A stretch of 64,000 bases of DNA from Myxococcaceae bacterium. Lineage in GTDB: Bacteria > Myxococcota > Myxococcia > Myxococcales > Myxococcaceae. The notes under the pieces were generated by a model. That model was given only the letters and a program-made list of their open reading frames with translations, did no database searches and was not told the origin of the DNA. Each line of letters opens with the position of its first letter. Within the stretch, counting starts at the first letter, position 1. The stretch is taken from assembly GCA_017881265.1 (NCBI GenBank), contig JADGRA010000020.1, forward strand, positions 1-64,000. The letters are read 5' to 3'. Positions 27,613 through 36,991 of the stretch are shown here, piece by piece. Position numbers and translations under genes: made by a program.

Positions 27613-28475
27613 GCCGCGGCAGTCCGGACGGCAACCAGTTGTTCAGTCGCCTCCCACAGCTTGCGGGCCGCTTCCGGGTCCTGCGCTGCGGGGCTGGGAC
27701 GGACTTCGCGGCACTTACTGAAGTACTTGCCGCTGACGCCGTCCACCTCGGCCGAAGTGGCCAGGTACACCAGGGTCTCAGCACCCTTCTCCGGCGTTGT
27801 CATGAAGGGGGCCGCAATGCCCACCAGCGTCCGGAAGAGGCCCGGGGTGTTTCGGCCAAAGCCGGTGGCGACCACGCCCGGGTGTAAGGAGTTGGCGGTG
27901 ACACCGGTGCCCTCCAGCCTGTGCGCGAGCTCCCGGGTGAAGAGCACGTTCATCAGCTTGGACTGCCCGTACACCCGCAGGCCGGAGTAACTCTTGCGGT
28001 TTTCCAAGTCCCCGAAGTCCAGGCGCATGCCGCGGTGGGCTTCCGAGGCGACATTCACCACGCGCGACGGGGCGCTCCGCTTGAGGAGGTCGAGCAGCTC
28101 CAGGGTGAGCACGAAGTAGCCCAGGTGGTTGAGGGCCATGGTTTTTTCGATGCCCTCGGCCGTTTCCGCGCGCCGGGTGAAGATGGCGCCGGCGTTGTTG
28201 ACCAGGACGTCCAGGCGCGGGTAGCGGGCGCGCACCTCGGCGGCGAGGCGGCGCACCTCGGCGGCCAAGGAGAGGTCGGCCACCAGCCCCTCCACGTCGG
28301 CGTTGCCGGAAGTGGCCCGGACGGCGGCCACCGTCTCCTTCACCCGCGCGCTGTCCCGGCCCACCAGCACCAGCGTCATCCCGGTCCGGGCGAGCGCGTC
28401 GGCCGCCGCCCGGCCAATGCCGCGCGTGGCACCCGTGAGAAGGCACACCTTTCCGCGAAACTGGGCAGCTGTCAT
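27609..28475 (-). CDS. Short-chain dehydrogenase/reductase (retinol-dehydrogenase-like)
   Basis: 288 residues. NAD(P) motif TGATRGIG (about 15-22), LVNNAG, catalytic Ser in [10 protein letters not shown] and YGQSK with Tyr/Lys (YxxxK). Overall pattern resembles RDH/WW-oxidoreductase-like SDRs, which reduce lipid carbonyls. It is the first gene of a coupled pair with the ceramidase-like gene (GTGA overlap at 27609-27612). Divergent from purF with 108 bases between. Substrate unknown; 3-ketosphinganine-type reduction is one option, unproven. Confidence 0.88.
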   Translation of the reverse strand: MTAAQFRGKVCLLTGATRGIGRAAADALARTGMTLVLVGRDSARVKETVAAVRATSGNADVEGLVADLSLAAEVRRLAAEVRARYPRLDVLVNNAGAIFTRRAETAEGIEKTMALNHLGYFVLTLELLDLLKRSAPSRVVNVASEAHRGMRLDFGDLENRKSYSGLRVYGQSKLMNVLFTRELAHRLEGTGVTANSLHPGVVATGFGRNTPGLFRTLVGIAAPFMTTPEKGAETLVYLATSAEVDGVSGKYFSKCREVRPSPAAQDPEAARKLWEATEQLVAVRTAAA

Positions 28476-28583
28476 GCCAGCGCACCCTACACCACTCCCG
28501 ACCCTCGGCCGGAGACGTCCGCTGGGGAGGAAGCGCTCCTGGCCCGTGCAGCCGACAGCCGCGGGGTGTATGTCCGGCACACC

Positions 28584-29969
28584 ATGTGCGGCATCTTCGG
28601 CATCTTCGGCAACTCCGAGGCCTCCAACCTCACCTACCTCGGCCTGCACGCCCTGCAACACCGGGGGCAGGAATCCGCGGGCATCGTCAGCGCCGACGGG
28701 CGCACCTTCCACGTCCGCCGCGAGATGGGCCTGGTGCAGGACGTCTTCGGCGCCCGACACCTGGAGGCCCTGGCGGGGCGGGCCGCCATCGGGCACGTGC
28801 GCTACTCGACGTCCGGCGTGAGCCAGCACAAGAACGCCCAACCGCTCACGGTCGAGTACTCGCTCGGCAAGCTGGCCGTCGCCCACAACGGCAACCTCAC
28901 CAATGCCCCGCAGCTGCGGGCCGAGCTCGAGCAGCAAGGCGCCATCTTCGGCGGGGACTCGGACACCGAAGTCATCATCCACCTCATGGCGCGCAGCCGC
29001 GCCCCCACGCTTGCCAAGCAGATGGTGGAGGCCCTCGCCAAGGTGCAGGGCAGCTACTCGCTGCTCTTCCTCACCCCCACCGCCATCGTCGCCGTGCGCG
29101 ACCCCCACGGCTTCCGGCCGCTGGTCCTCGGAAAGCTGCGGGACGCCACCGTCTTCGCCTCGGAGACCACCGCCTTGGACTTGATGGGGGCGACGCTTCT
29201 TCGCGAGGTCGATCCGGGAGAAATGGTGGTGGTGGACGACATGGGGATGCGCTCCTCGCGGCCCTTCCCCGCCGACCGCCCCACCCGGTGCGTCTTCGAG
29301 CACGTCTACTTCGCCAAGCCGGACTCGGACCTCTTCGGGGCCTCGGTGTACATGACGCGCCAGCGCTTCGGGATGCAGCTGGCCCTGGAGCAACCGGCGG
29401 CGGCGGACCTCGTCATCGGCGTCCCCGACTCCGGAATCCCCGCGGCGATTGGCTACTCCAAGGCCTCCGGCATCCCCTACGACGTCGGCCTCATCCGGAG
29501 CCACTACGTGGGGCGCACCTTCATCGAGCCCCAGCAGTCCATTCGCCACTTCGGGGTGAAGCTGAAGCTGGCGGCGGTGCGCGAGGTCCTCAAGGGCAAG
29601 CGCGTGGTGGTGGTGGACGACTCCATCGTCCGCGGCACCACCTCTCGAAAAATCGTCACGATGATTAAGGCTGCCGGCGCCTCCGAAGTCCACATGCGCA
29701 TCTCCAGCCCTCCCACTCGGTGGCCCTGTTACTACGGCATCGACACGCCACGGCGCGCCGAGCTCATCGCCGCCACCCAGCCGGTGGAGGAGATTGCTCG
29801 CTTCATCACCGCCGACTCGCTCGGCTACCTCAGTGTGGAGGGCCTCGGGGCGGCCGTCGGTGACCCGGAGTCGAAGACGTTCTGCATGGCCTGCTTCACC
29901 GGCAAATACCCAACGCCCATTCGCAACGTCGAGGATGAGGCTCCCGTCCGCGCTGCGGCGCGCGGGTAG
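28584..29969 (+). CDS. purF: Amidophosphoribosyltransferase
   Basis: 461 residues. Cys2 right after Met is the glutaminase nucleophile (CGIFGIF), so no propeptide is needed. [16 protein letters not shown] and GDSDTE follow in the glutaminase domain; [14 protein letters not shown] is the PRPP site. Cys in [17 protein letters not shown] and FCMACFTG match the iron-sulfur ligands of the Bacillus-type enzyme. First committed step of purine synthesis. The strongest ribosome-like sequence upstream (GGGGAGGAAG, 28524-28533) lies far from this ATG; a longer N-terminus would need a CTG or GTG start and would block the Cys, so ATG 28584 is kept. Confidence 0.95.
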   Translation: MCGIFGIFGNSEASNLTYLGLHALQHRGQESAGIVSADGRTFHVRREMGLVQDVFGARHLEALAGRAAIGHVRYSTSGVSQHKNAQPLTVEYSLGKLAVAHNGNLTNAPQLRAELEQQGAIFGGDSDTEVIIHLMARSRAPTLAKQMVEALAKVQGSYSLLFLTPTAIVAVRDPHGFRPLVLGKLRDATVFASETTALDLMGATLLREVDPGEMVVVDDMGMRSSRPFPADRPTRCVFEHVYFAKPDSDLFGASVYMTRQRFGMQLALEQPAAADLVIGVPDSGIPAAIGYSKASGIPYDVGLIRSHYVGRTFIEPQQSIRHFGVKLKLAAVREVLKGKRVVVVDDSIVRGTTSRKIVTMIKAAGASEVHMRISSPPTRWPCYYGIDTPRRAELIAATQPVEEIARFITADSLGYLSVEGLGAAVGDPESKTFCMACFTGKYPTPIRNVEDEAPVRAAARG

Positions 29970-29989
29970 CCCCAAAGGCAACACGCCCC

Positions 29990-31621
29990 GTGCAGGCCGG
30001 CCCCAAGCGCGTCGGAGCCCACGCCGTCGCGGACCGGCGCCTGGCGCGCCGGGTCCTCATCGGCCTGGGCCTGTTGGCGGTGCTGGCCTTGCTCGTCCCG
30101 CTCCTCGGCTACCGGACGGACGTGGCGGAGGCGAGGCGGCTTCTGCACGCCCGGGTGAGCCGCGAGGCGGCGGTGTACGCCGACGCGCTCGACACCCACG
30201 TCCGTGCCCTGGAGGCCGAGCTCGAGCGGATTGCGTCCCGGCCCCAAGTCGACTTGCGCGACGAGACGACGGCGCCCGAGCAGGAGCTGCTCGACTTCGC
30301 GCACCACAACTCCGCCTTCTTCGCCGGCGTGGCCGTGCTGGATGACCGGGGGCTTCCGGTGTGGAGCGAGCCCAAGGACGCGGTGCCCTCCAGCTCGCTG
30401 CAGCGCCGCCGCTGGTTCCAGCGGATGCTGCTTCGCCAGGCGCCTGTCATCGACGCCCTGGAGCCGGGCGCGCGCACCTTCGTGGTGGCGGTCCCGGTGG
30501 TCCGCAGCGGCGAGGTGACCGGGGCCGTGGTGGGCCTGGTGGACGCGAGCCGGCACGTGCTACCGGGCGGACGCACGGTGAGCGAGAATCTCGAGCTGGT
30601 GGTCGCGGACCGGGACGGGGACGTGCTGGCCCCCGCCGTCCCACCGGCTTGGGTGAATGCGCAATTCTTCCCGGACCGCCTCAATCAGCTGCTTCAGCAG
30701 GGGCAGGGAGACACGGTGTCGCTGTCGGGAGCCCCCGAGTTCGCCGTGGCGACGCTGGTGGGCAAGACAGGGCTAAGGCTGTTGCTGGTGGCCGACGAGG
30801 CGGCGATGCTCGCGCCGGTGCGGCAGCGCTTCCTCGCGCAGCTGCTGCTGGCCGTGGTGCTTCAGGCACTGACGCTGCTGCTCTTCACCCTTTTTCTGCG
30901 CCAGAGCTACGGCGCCTGGCAGCAGATGGAGATGCGCGCCGCGCAGCAGGAGAAGATGGCGGCCCTCGGGACGGCCTCCTCCCTGATTGCCCACGAGGTG
31001 AAGAACTCGCTCAACGGGCTGAAGGTGGCCACCTCGCTCCTCGGCGACAGCAGCAACGCCGGGCTCGCCACGCGCAGCATCCGCGGGCAGATTGACCGCC
31101 TGGGACACCTCGCCCAGTCGCTGCTTTCCTTTGGCAAGCCCGCCCAGCCCCAGCTGACCGAGGCGGGCCTGTCCGAGCTGGTCGAGGACGCGCTGTCGGG
31201 CGTGCGCACGCTGCCCGAGGCGGACGAGGTGACGGTGGACAGCGAGCTGCAGCCCGTCCGCGTCCACTGCGACCCGCTGCTTCTGGCCACGGCGCTGGAC
31301 AACCTGCTGCGCAATGCCATCGAGGCGGCCGTGGGCGCCAAGGACCTCGGCCGGCAGCCCGCACCCCGCGTCCGCGTCCAGGTGCACGCCGAGGGCGACC
31401 GGGCACGGGTGGTGGTGGAGGACAACGCCGGCGGGCCGCCGGCGGGCTTCGAAGCCCAGCTGTTTCAGCCCTTCGTGACCAGCAAGCCCAAGGGCATCGG
31501 CCTCGGGCTTTCCATGGCGCGCCAGGCGGTCGAACAGCAAGGAGGCCGGCTCGGTTTCGAGCGTACCGACGTCGGCAGCCGCTTCACGGTCGAGCTGCAA
31601 CGTGCGAAAGCGGTGGCATGA
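29990..31621 (+). CDS. Membrane sensor histidine kinase
   Basis: 543 residues from GTG 29990, with AAAGG about twelve bases upstream. Membrane helix at about 22-40, a periplasmic sensor of about 240 residues resembling a double-Cache fold (AVLDDRGLPVWS, then VVAVPVVRSGEVTGAVVGLVD), second helix at about 283-305, a short coiled coil, HisKA with His335 in LIAHEVKNSLNGL, and a HATPase domain with DNLLRNAIEA, DNAGG and GLGLSMA. It is coupled by ATGA to an NtrC-type regulator, its likely partner. It lies only 20 bases after purF and could be co-transcribed. Confidence 0.9.
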   Translation: MQAGPKRVGAHAVADRRLARRVLIGLGLLAVLALLVPLLGYRTDVAEARRLLHARVSREAAVYADALDTHVRALEAELERIASRPQVDLRDETTAPEQELLDFAHHNSAFFAGVAVLDDRGLPVWSEPKDAVPSSSLQRRRWFQRMLLRQAPVIDALEPGARTFVVAVPVVRSGEVTGAVVGLVDASRHVLPGGRTVSENLELVVADRDGDVLAPAVPPAWVNAQFFPDRLNQLLQQGQGDTVSLSGAPEFAVATLVGKTGLRLLLVADEAAMLAPVRQRFLAQLLLAVVLQALTLLLFTLFLRQSYGAWQQMEMRAAQQEKMAALGTASSLIAHEVKNSLNGLKVATSLLGDSSNAGLATRSIRGQIDRLGHLAQSLLSFGKPAQPQLTEAGLSELVEDALSGVRTLPEADEVTVDSELQPVRVHCDPLLLATALDNLLRNAIEAAVGAKDLGRQPAPRVRVQVHAEGDRARVVVEDNAGGPPAGFEAQLFQPFVTSKPKGIGLGLSMARQAVEQQGGRLGFERTDVGSRFTVELQRAKAVA

Positions 31622-32967
31622 AACGTTCGGTGCTCCTGGTTGACGACGACCGCTCGTTTTCCTCGCTGGCGCAAGCGGCGCTGGCCCGCGAGGGCCTGCC
31701 GGTCCGGCTCGCCCGCAGCCTCCACGAGGCCCGGGCTGCGCTCGAGGCGGAGGCGCCCGACGTGGTGGTCCTCGACCGGCGCCTGCCGGACGGGGACGGC
31801 CTGGACTTTCTGGGCGTCCTGCGCGCGCAGCTCCCGGATGCTCCGGTGTTGATGGTCACCGCCCACGGGGACATCCAGAGTGCGGTGGAGGCCATCCGCG
31901 CCGGGGCGGCGGACTACATGGCGAAGCCGGTGGAGCTCGCGGACCTCGTGCTGCGGGTGCGGCGCGCCTTCGGGGAGCAGAGCCTCCGCGAGCGATTGTC
32001 CCGGGCCGAGGCCGAGCTGTCCGGACGGCGGAAGCTCATCGCCCCGCACTCGCCCAGCATGCGCCAGCTGCTCTCGGCACTGGAGCGCATCGCCACCACC
32101 CCGCGCAGCCCCGTGCTGCTGCTCGGCCCCACCGGCTCGGGAAAGGAAGTCCTGGCCCGCCACCTCCATGGGCTGTCCCACGCCGGGCAGGCGCCCTTCG
32201 TCCACGTCAACTGCGCGGCGCTGCCCGAAAGCGTGGTGGAAAGCGAACTGTTCGGGCATGAGAAGGGCGCCTTTACCGATGCGCGCGTCGCTCGCCGCGG
32301 GCTGGTGGAGGCCGCCAACGGAGGCACTCTCTTCCTCGACGAGGTAGGCGAGCTGCCGCTCGGGCTCCAGGCCAAGCTGCTCACCTTTCTCGACTCCGGG
32401 AACTACCGCCGCGTCGGCAGCAGCTCCGAGGAAACCAGCGTCGCGCGCGTGGTGGCGGCCACCAACCGCGACCTGCAGGCCGAAATCCGCGCCGGCCGCT
32501 TTCGCGAGGACCTCTGGTTTCGCCTCAGCGTCTTCGCGCTGCACGTCCCCTCGCTTCGCGAGCGCCCGGAGGACGTCCTACCGCTCGCCGAAGCGTTGCT
32601 TGCCGAGCTCTCGGCCGAGGTGGGGCGCAAGGGCGCCGTTTTGGGGGCGCTGGCCCGGGAGCGAATCCGCCGCTACCCCTTCCCCGGCAACGTGCGGGAG
32701 CTGCGCAACGTACTCGAGCGGGCTCTGGTGCTCGAGCCTGGACCCGAGTTGGAACTCCCCGTCCTCGAGGGACGCCCGGAGCCAGTCCCCGGCATGAGGA
32801 CGCCCGCTGGCGGACCCTTCCTGGTGCCCGGCAATCCCATCCCGATGGAGGAACTCGAGCGGCGCTACGCCCGGTACGTCCTGGAGCAACTGGGCGGTCG
32901 CCGGGTGGAAGCCGCCAAGGCCCTCGGCCTCTCCTACCCCACCTTCCTCAAGCGCATCGAAGACTGA
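31618..32967 (+). CDS. NtrC-family sigma-54-dependent response regulator
   Basis: 449 residues. Receiver domain at 1-115 with Asp53 (VVVLDRRLPD) as phosphate acceptor; AAA+ domain at about 140-370 with Walker A GPTGSGKE and Walker B GGTLFLDEVGEL; a Fis-type helix-turn-helix at the C-terminus (RRVEAAKALGLSYPTFLKRI). The sigma-54 contact loop reads GAFTDA at 217-222, where Asp replaces the usual Gly of GAFTGA; it may still work but is worth noting. Coupled by ATGA to the kinase before it. Confidence 0.92.
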   Translation: MKRSVLLVDDDRSFSSLAQAALAREGLPVRLARSLHEARAALEAEAPDVVVLDRRLPDGDGLDFLGVLRAQLPDAPVLMVTAHGDIQSAVEAIRAGAADYMAKPVELADLVLRVRRAFGEQSLRERLSRAEAELSGRRKLIAPHSPSMRQLLSALERIATTPRSPVLLLGPTGSGKEVLARHLHGLSHAGQAPFVHVNCAALPESVVESELFGHEKGAFTDARVARRGLVEAANGGTLFLDEVGELPLGLQAKLLTFLDSGNYRRVGSSSEETSVARVVAATNRDLQAEIRAGRFREDLWFRLSVFALHVPSLRERPEDVLPLAEALLAELSAEVGRKGAVLGALARERIRRYPFPGNVRELRNVLERALVLEPGPELELPVLEGRPEPVPGMRTPAGGPFLVPGNPIPMEELERRYARYVLEQLGGRRVEAAKALGLSYPTFLKRIED

Positions 32968-33239
32968 AAGGCGCAGGCCAAAGGGGACTTCCCCCAGACA
33001 TCCCCCAGGATGGCCACAGGCCCAGGGCGCTTCTGGGGCACAAACCCAACAAGTTTTCCATCCCTGTCGGTAACTTGTGGACGACGCCTCTCCTGGCGCC
33101 CCGCCGAACGCGCAGCATGTCGACGTCGGGTGACGGCGGAGTCCTCCCACGCGGGGGGTGGTACCATTCTTCATTGAGTACCTCCGGCCTGCGTGACGCT
33201 CGCCCCCGCGAAGACGTCACTTCTCCTGCCGCCTTGCCG
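32968..33239. other. Non-coding stretch before the sulfatase remnant
   Basis: 272 bases between the NtrC-type gene and the surviving sulfatase sequence. No gene, insertion-sequence end or clear inverted repeat was seen, and no trace of the missing sulfatase N-terminus in any frame. This is the likely place of the rearrangement. Confidence 0.4.
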
Positions 33240-34526
33240 CCGAAGGGCCCGTCAGGCCAGGGCATTCCGGACTGGGCGCCCACCATCGCGGACCTGCTCA
33301 AGCCGCTCGGCTATGCCACGGGACAATTCGGGAAGAATCACCTGGGCGACCGCGACAGCCACCTGCCGACGATGCATGGCTTCGACGAGTTCCTCGGCAA
33401 CCTTTACCACCTGAATGCCGAGGAAGAGCCTGAGACCTACTACTACCCGAAAGACCCGGCGTTTAAGAAGAAGTACGGGCCGCGGGGCGTGCTGCATACC
33501 TGGTCGGACGGCAAGGGTGGGCAGCGCATCGAGGACACCGGGCCGCTCACCGCCGCCCGCATGCCGACGGTGGACCTCGAGATTTATGACGCGGCGAACA
33601 AGTTCATCGACAAGTCCGTGAAGGACAAGAAGCCCTTCTTCGTGTGGTTCAACACCACGCGGATGCACGTCTGGACGCGCCTCAAGCCCTCGGCCCAGGG
33701 CCGCACCGGCATCGGCCTCTACCCGGACGGCATGGTGGAGCACGACGACATGGTGGGAGGCCTGCTCAAGAAGCTCGACGACCTCGGCCTCACGAACGAC
33801 ACCATCGTCGTCTACGGAACGGACAATGGCGCCGAGTTGGTGAGCTGGCCGGACGGAGGGACGACGCCATTCCACGGGGAGAAGGGAACCACCTGGGAGG
33901 GCGGGATGCGGGTGCCGATGATTGTCCGCTGGCCTGGCGTCATCAAGCCCGGCTCCAACCACAACGAGATTTTCTCCCAGGAGGACTGGATGCCGACGCT
34001 GCTCGCCGCGGCAGGCGTGCCGGACATCAGCGACAAGCTCGCCAAGGGCTACGCGGCGGGCGGCAAGACCTGGAAGGTCCACCTGGACGGCTACAACTTC
34101 CTCCCCTACTTCAAGGGAGAGACGAAGAAGCCGCCGCGCGAGGAGATTTTCTACTTCGGCCAGGGCGGAGAGCTGAATGCCATTCGCTGGAACGACTGGA
34201 AGGTGACTTTCGCCGGCGTGAACGGGAACATCGCCATGGGCACCCGCGAGGTCTCCAACTGGCCACTCCTCACCAACCTCCGCGCCGACCCCTATGAACG
34301 GGCAATCTTCGAGTCCGGCATGTACGTGCGGTGGAACGCCGACAACCTCTGGCTCTTCGTGCCGGTGCAGCAGAAGCTCAAGGAGTTCCTGCTGACCCTC
34401 CCGCAGTACCCCTTCCAGGAAGGCTCGAGCCTCAGCGCCGGCAACATCAACTACAATACGCTGAAGGCAGCGGCTGCCCTGAAGAAGCTGCACGAGTTGG
34501 AAAGCCTGAGCGCGCCGACCAACTGA
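33240..34526 (+). pseudogene. Arylsulfatase remnant, 5' end missing
   Basis: The frame matches family arylsulfatases from GIPDWAPTIADLLKPLGY (from 33262) to the normal C-terminus (QEGSSLSAGNINY), including GKNHLGDRDSHLPT, HGFDEFLGNLYHL, WFNTTRMHVWTRL and GTDNGAE. What is missing is the first 120 or so residues: signal peptide, the first metal-binding Asp pair and the CxPxR/CxxGR site whose Cys becomes formylglycine. No other frame in 32968-33240 supplies them. Without that site it cannot hydrolyse sulfate esters. The frame stays open upstream to 33075, so a product could be made. The junction near 33240 looks like a deletion or insertion scar. Confidence 0.75.
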
Positions 34527-34535
34527 CGCCTCCAC

Positions 34536-34552
34536 GGGGGCTTCCGGCCCCC
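34536..34552 (+). terminator. GC stem-loop after the sulfatase remnant
   Basis: GGGGGC (34536-34541), loop TTCCG, GCCCCC (34547-34552), ten bases after the sulfatase stop. The stem is strong but C-rich sequence rather than a T-run follows, so intrinsic termination is uncertain. Confidence 0.35.
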
Positions 34553-34676
34553 CCCCGGGAGGTCCGCAGCGAACCCTTCGTCACTTCCGTTCCGCAGGGG
34601 CCGCCCCGCTGAGGTCAAGTCCCCAGCCGGCGCGGGGCGCGCACGAAGGTCCCGCCCCGGGCCGGCTTCGTCCGCC

Positions 34677-34988
34677 TCACAGGGCGGGCTTGAGGGGGTC
34701 GTGCTCGGCGATGAGGCGGCTGACGCGGGCATCGTCAATGCGCGCAGAAAGCCGGGTCGCCTCGTGCATGTCGCGGACCGTCTTGGCCAGGCTGAGGGAC
34801 GAGCCGATGGTGAAGAGGAGGCCCATGGCCATGAACCCCTTCGCCCAGGCGTCGACGGGCAGACACCAGATGCCGATGGACATGGCCATCGAGGAAGCAA
34901 AGAAGGAAATCCAGGATTGCGCCACCCAGGCGGGGCTGTGGGCGGCAGCGAGCTCGGGTTGAAGTCGAGGCATGGTGGCTTGCTCCAT
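34677..34988 (-). CDS. YiaA/YiaB-type small membrane protein
   Basis: 103 residues with two membrane helices (WISFFASSMAMSIGIWCLP and GFMAMGLLFTIGSSLSLA), the pattern of the YiaA/B two-helix domain, function unknown. The C-terminal part is charged and cytoplasmic (KTVRDMHEATRLSARIDDAR). It starts one base after the stop of the small membrane protein gene upstream, so the two are an operon facing away from the LysR regulator at 35407, which may control them. Confidence 0.8.
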   Translation of the reverse strand: MEQATMPRLQPELAAAHSPAWVAQSWISFFASSMAMSIGIWCLPVDAWAKGFMAMGLLFTIGSSLSLAKTVRDMHEATRLSARIDDARVSRLIAEHDPLKPAL

Positions 34989-34989
34989 T

Positions 34990-35295
34990 TCAGGCGCTGC
35001 GAAGGACGTCGAGGCCGAACCGCATCACCGACAGGGGAAAAACGCGGGGTAGCAAGGCCAGCGCGCAAAGCGTCCCGGCGTGAACTGCCACCGCCGCCAA
35101 CGGCGTGGCGAAGCGGGCCACAGCCACGGACGTCAAGGCGGCAAAGCCCACCAGCCAGAGCCAGAAGGTTCCTGCGGCCAAAAGGCCAGCCGCCAGGCCC
35201 GCGGGTGAACCAAGGCACTTGAGCGTGAAGAACAGGCCCAGCAGGCCCCACCCGGCGAGAAACAACAGGTGAACGGCATTCCGCATCGGCTTCAT
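34990..35295 (-). CDS. Small hydrophobic membrane protein, unrecognised
   Basis: 101 residues with about three membrane helices (LLFLAGWGLLGLFFTL; GLLAAGTFWLWLVGFAAL; VAVHAGTLCALALLPRVFP). No known family recognised. AAGGAA lies nine bases before ATG 35295. It is the first gene of a two-gene unit with the YiaA/B-type gene and is divergent from a LysR regulator across an AT-rich 111-base gap. Confidence 0.7.
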   Translation of the reverse strand: MKPMRNAVHLLFLAGWGLLGLFFTLKCLGSPAGLAAGLLAAGTFWLWLVGFAALTSVAVARFATPLAAVAVHAGTLCALALLPRVFPLSVMRFGLDVLRSA

Positions 35296-35363
35296 GGAGA
35301 TTCCTTCCGGTTTGCGCCCAGGGGCGGATGGGGCGCAGGAAGGCTGGGCCGAGTCAGTCGAGT

Positions 35364-35400
35364 TTGTCCAAGAACTAAATTAGTAATGATTGGTAAGCTA
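35364..35400. promoter_or_regulatory. AT-rich divergent promoter/operator between the membrane gene pair and lysR
   Basis: This is one of the most AT-rich stretches of the window. CTAAATTAG (35375-35383) is a perfect inverted repeat around a central A, close to the T-N11-A type of site that LysR proteins bind. TTGTCC at 35364 could be a -35 element for lysR, but no good -10 at normal spacing was found. LysR proteins usually bind such sites next to their own gene and control both directions. Confidence 0.45.
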
Positions 35401-35406
35401 CAGTGA

Positions 35407-36285
35407 ATGACCTCGCTGGACCGCCTGACAGGCTTCTACTGGGTGGCGCGCACCCAGGGCTACGCCCGCGCCGTCCGCTCCTTCCCCTACCCAATCACCG
35501 AGCCCGGCGTGCACCAGCAGGTGCGGCGCCTGGAGACGGAGCTGGGGGTGCGGCTCTTCATGCGGGTCGGGAAGGACAGGGTGGTGCCGACCGAAGCCGG
35601 ACGCGCCCTGTACGCCTTCGTCGCGCCCTTCCTGGAGCAGCTTCCGGCCGTTGCCGAGTCCTTGCGCCCGGGGCACTTCGGGGGCGTGCTGCGCGTCGGA
35701 GCCTCGCCGCTCCTGGTGCAGGGGCTGCTGCCGGGCTGGTTGCGACGGCTGCAACGGCAGCGGCCGGACATCGACGTTGCCCTCACGGAGTTGAGAACAC
35801 CGGACCTGGAGCTGCTGCGGGCCGGCGAATTGGACCTCCTGGTCGACCACCTCCCCCAGGTTCCGTCTGACATTGAGACGCAGACGGTGGCCCGGCTGTC
35901 CAGCTTCCTGGCGCTGCCAGCGGGCCATCCGCTCGCCGGGCGGAGGCCCGTTCCGGTGCGTGCCCTGCGCGACGTTCCCTTCATCGCTTACAACGCGGAC
36001 CGGGCCAGTCGGATGCAACAGCTGCGCGGCCTGGCGGCGTATGGCGGCTCGGAAAAGGAACGCTATTCCGCAGACTCGGCCGAGTCGCTGCTGGGATTCG
36101 TCGCCGCCGGCCTCGGTTACACCATCGTTCCCTGGCTTGACGAAAGAGGCCCGCGGCGTGCCGGGGTGGCGGTCGAGCGTCTGAATGTCCCCGGAGCGGA
36201 GTTCCCCGTCTACGCCGCCTGGCGGCGCGGTCCCCACCACCCTCTCGTCGATGCAGCCATGCAGGCGGCACCTGCCGGCGAGTGA
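35407..36285 (+). CDS. LysR-family transcriptional regulator
   Basis: 292 residues. Winged helix-turn-helix at 1-62 (FYWVARTQGYARAVRSF, then VHQQVRRLETELGVRLF), with PTEAGRALY at the end of the helix-turn-helix linker, and a two-lobed substrate-binding domain from about 88 (GVLRVGASPLLVQGLLP, ELDLLVDHLP, GLGYTIVPW). It probably controls the divergent YiaA/B-type membrane operon. The effector cannot be inferred. Confidence 0.9.
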   Translation: MTSLDRLTGFYWVARTQGYARAVRSFPYPITEPGVHQQVRRLETELGVRLFMRVGKDRVVPTEAGRALYAFVAPFLEQLPAVAESLRPGHFGGVLRVGASPLLVQGLLPGWLRRLQRQRPDIDVALTELRTPDLELLRAGELDLLVDHLPQVPSDIETQTVARLSSFLALPAGHPLAGRRPVPVRALRDVPFIAYNADRASRMQQLRGLAAYGGSEKERYSADSAESLLGFVAAGLGYTIVPWLDERGPRRAGVAVERLNVPGAEFPVYAAWRRGPHHPLVDAAMQAAPAGE

Positions 36286-36352
36286 GAGAGAAGGCCGGTC
36301 GCCCGGCTGAACACCCGACGCCCCGGAGGGCGCGAGGCAGCCCGGCCGTCGT

Positions 36353-36991
36353 CTAGTTCCGGACCGGAGAGGGCGGCGCGTCCGGGCCCGCCAGGTCCAC
36401 CAGGCGCACCAGCGCTGCCACCGAATCCACCTGAAGCTTGAACATGACTTGCTGCCGGTGGGCCTTCACCGTCGGCTCGCTGAGTCCCAGTTGCGCGGCC
36501 ACTTGCTTGTTGAGCAGGCCTTGCGCCACCAGGTGGCACACCTGGGTCTCGCGCGGCGTGAGACGGGCAAGCCGCGCTTTGGCGTCCGCCCGCCGGCGAC
36601 GTTCCTCTCGCTTGCGGGTGTCCTCCAAAAGTCCCCGCTCCACGGCGTCGAGGAGCTCGTGCTCGTCCACCGGCTTGGTGAGGAAGTCCACCGCCCCGGC
36701 CCGCATCGCCTTCACCGAGTCGGTAATCTCGCCCGCGCCGGTGATGAACACCACCGGCAGCTTCCGAGCCGAACGCTCGAGCGCATCCTGAAGCTCCAGC
36801 CCGTCGACGTCCGGCATTTTGAGGTCCACCAGCGCACAGGCCGGCCCCTCGGCCGTGGCGTTCTGGAGGAATTCGCGCGCCGACCCAAAGGACTCGGCTT
36901 CGAAGCCCACCGAGCGCAGGAAGCGCACCAGCGAGGCACAGAAGGCCGGGTCGTCGTCGATGATGAACACCTTGGCTCCCGCGGGAATCAC
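36353..36991 (-). CDS. FixJ-type response regulator (receiver plus LuxR HTH)
   Basis: 212 residues. Receiver domain at 1-125 with acidic pocket IIDDDP, phosphate acceptor in ALVDLKMPDVDG, and KPVDE; LuxR-type helix-turn-helix at about 142-200 (LTPRETQVCHLVAQGLLNKQ, LGLSEPTVKAHR). Pattern is FixJ/NarL. Its ATG overlaps the stop of the kinase gene upstream (ATGA), so it is the cognate regulator of that kinase. Targets unknown. Confidence 0.92.
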   Translation of the reverse strand: MIPAGAKVFIIDDDPAFCASLVRFLRSVGFEAESFGSAREFLQNATAEGPACALVDLKMPDVDGLELQDALERSARKLPVVFITGAGEITDSVKAMRAGAVDFLTKPVDEHELLDAVERGLLEDTRKREERRRRADAKARLARLTPRETQVCHLVAQGLLNKQVAAQLGLSEPTVKAHRQQVMFKLQVDSVAALVRLVDLAGPDAPPSPVRN

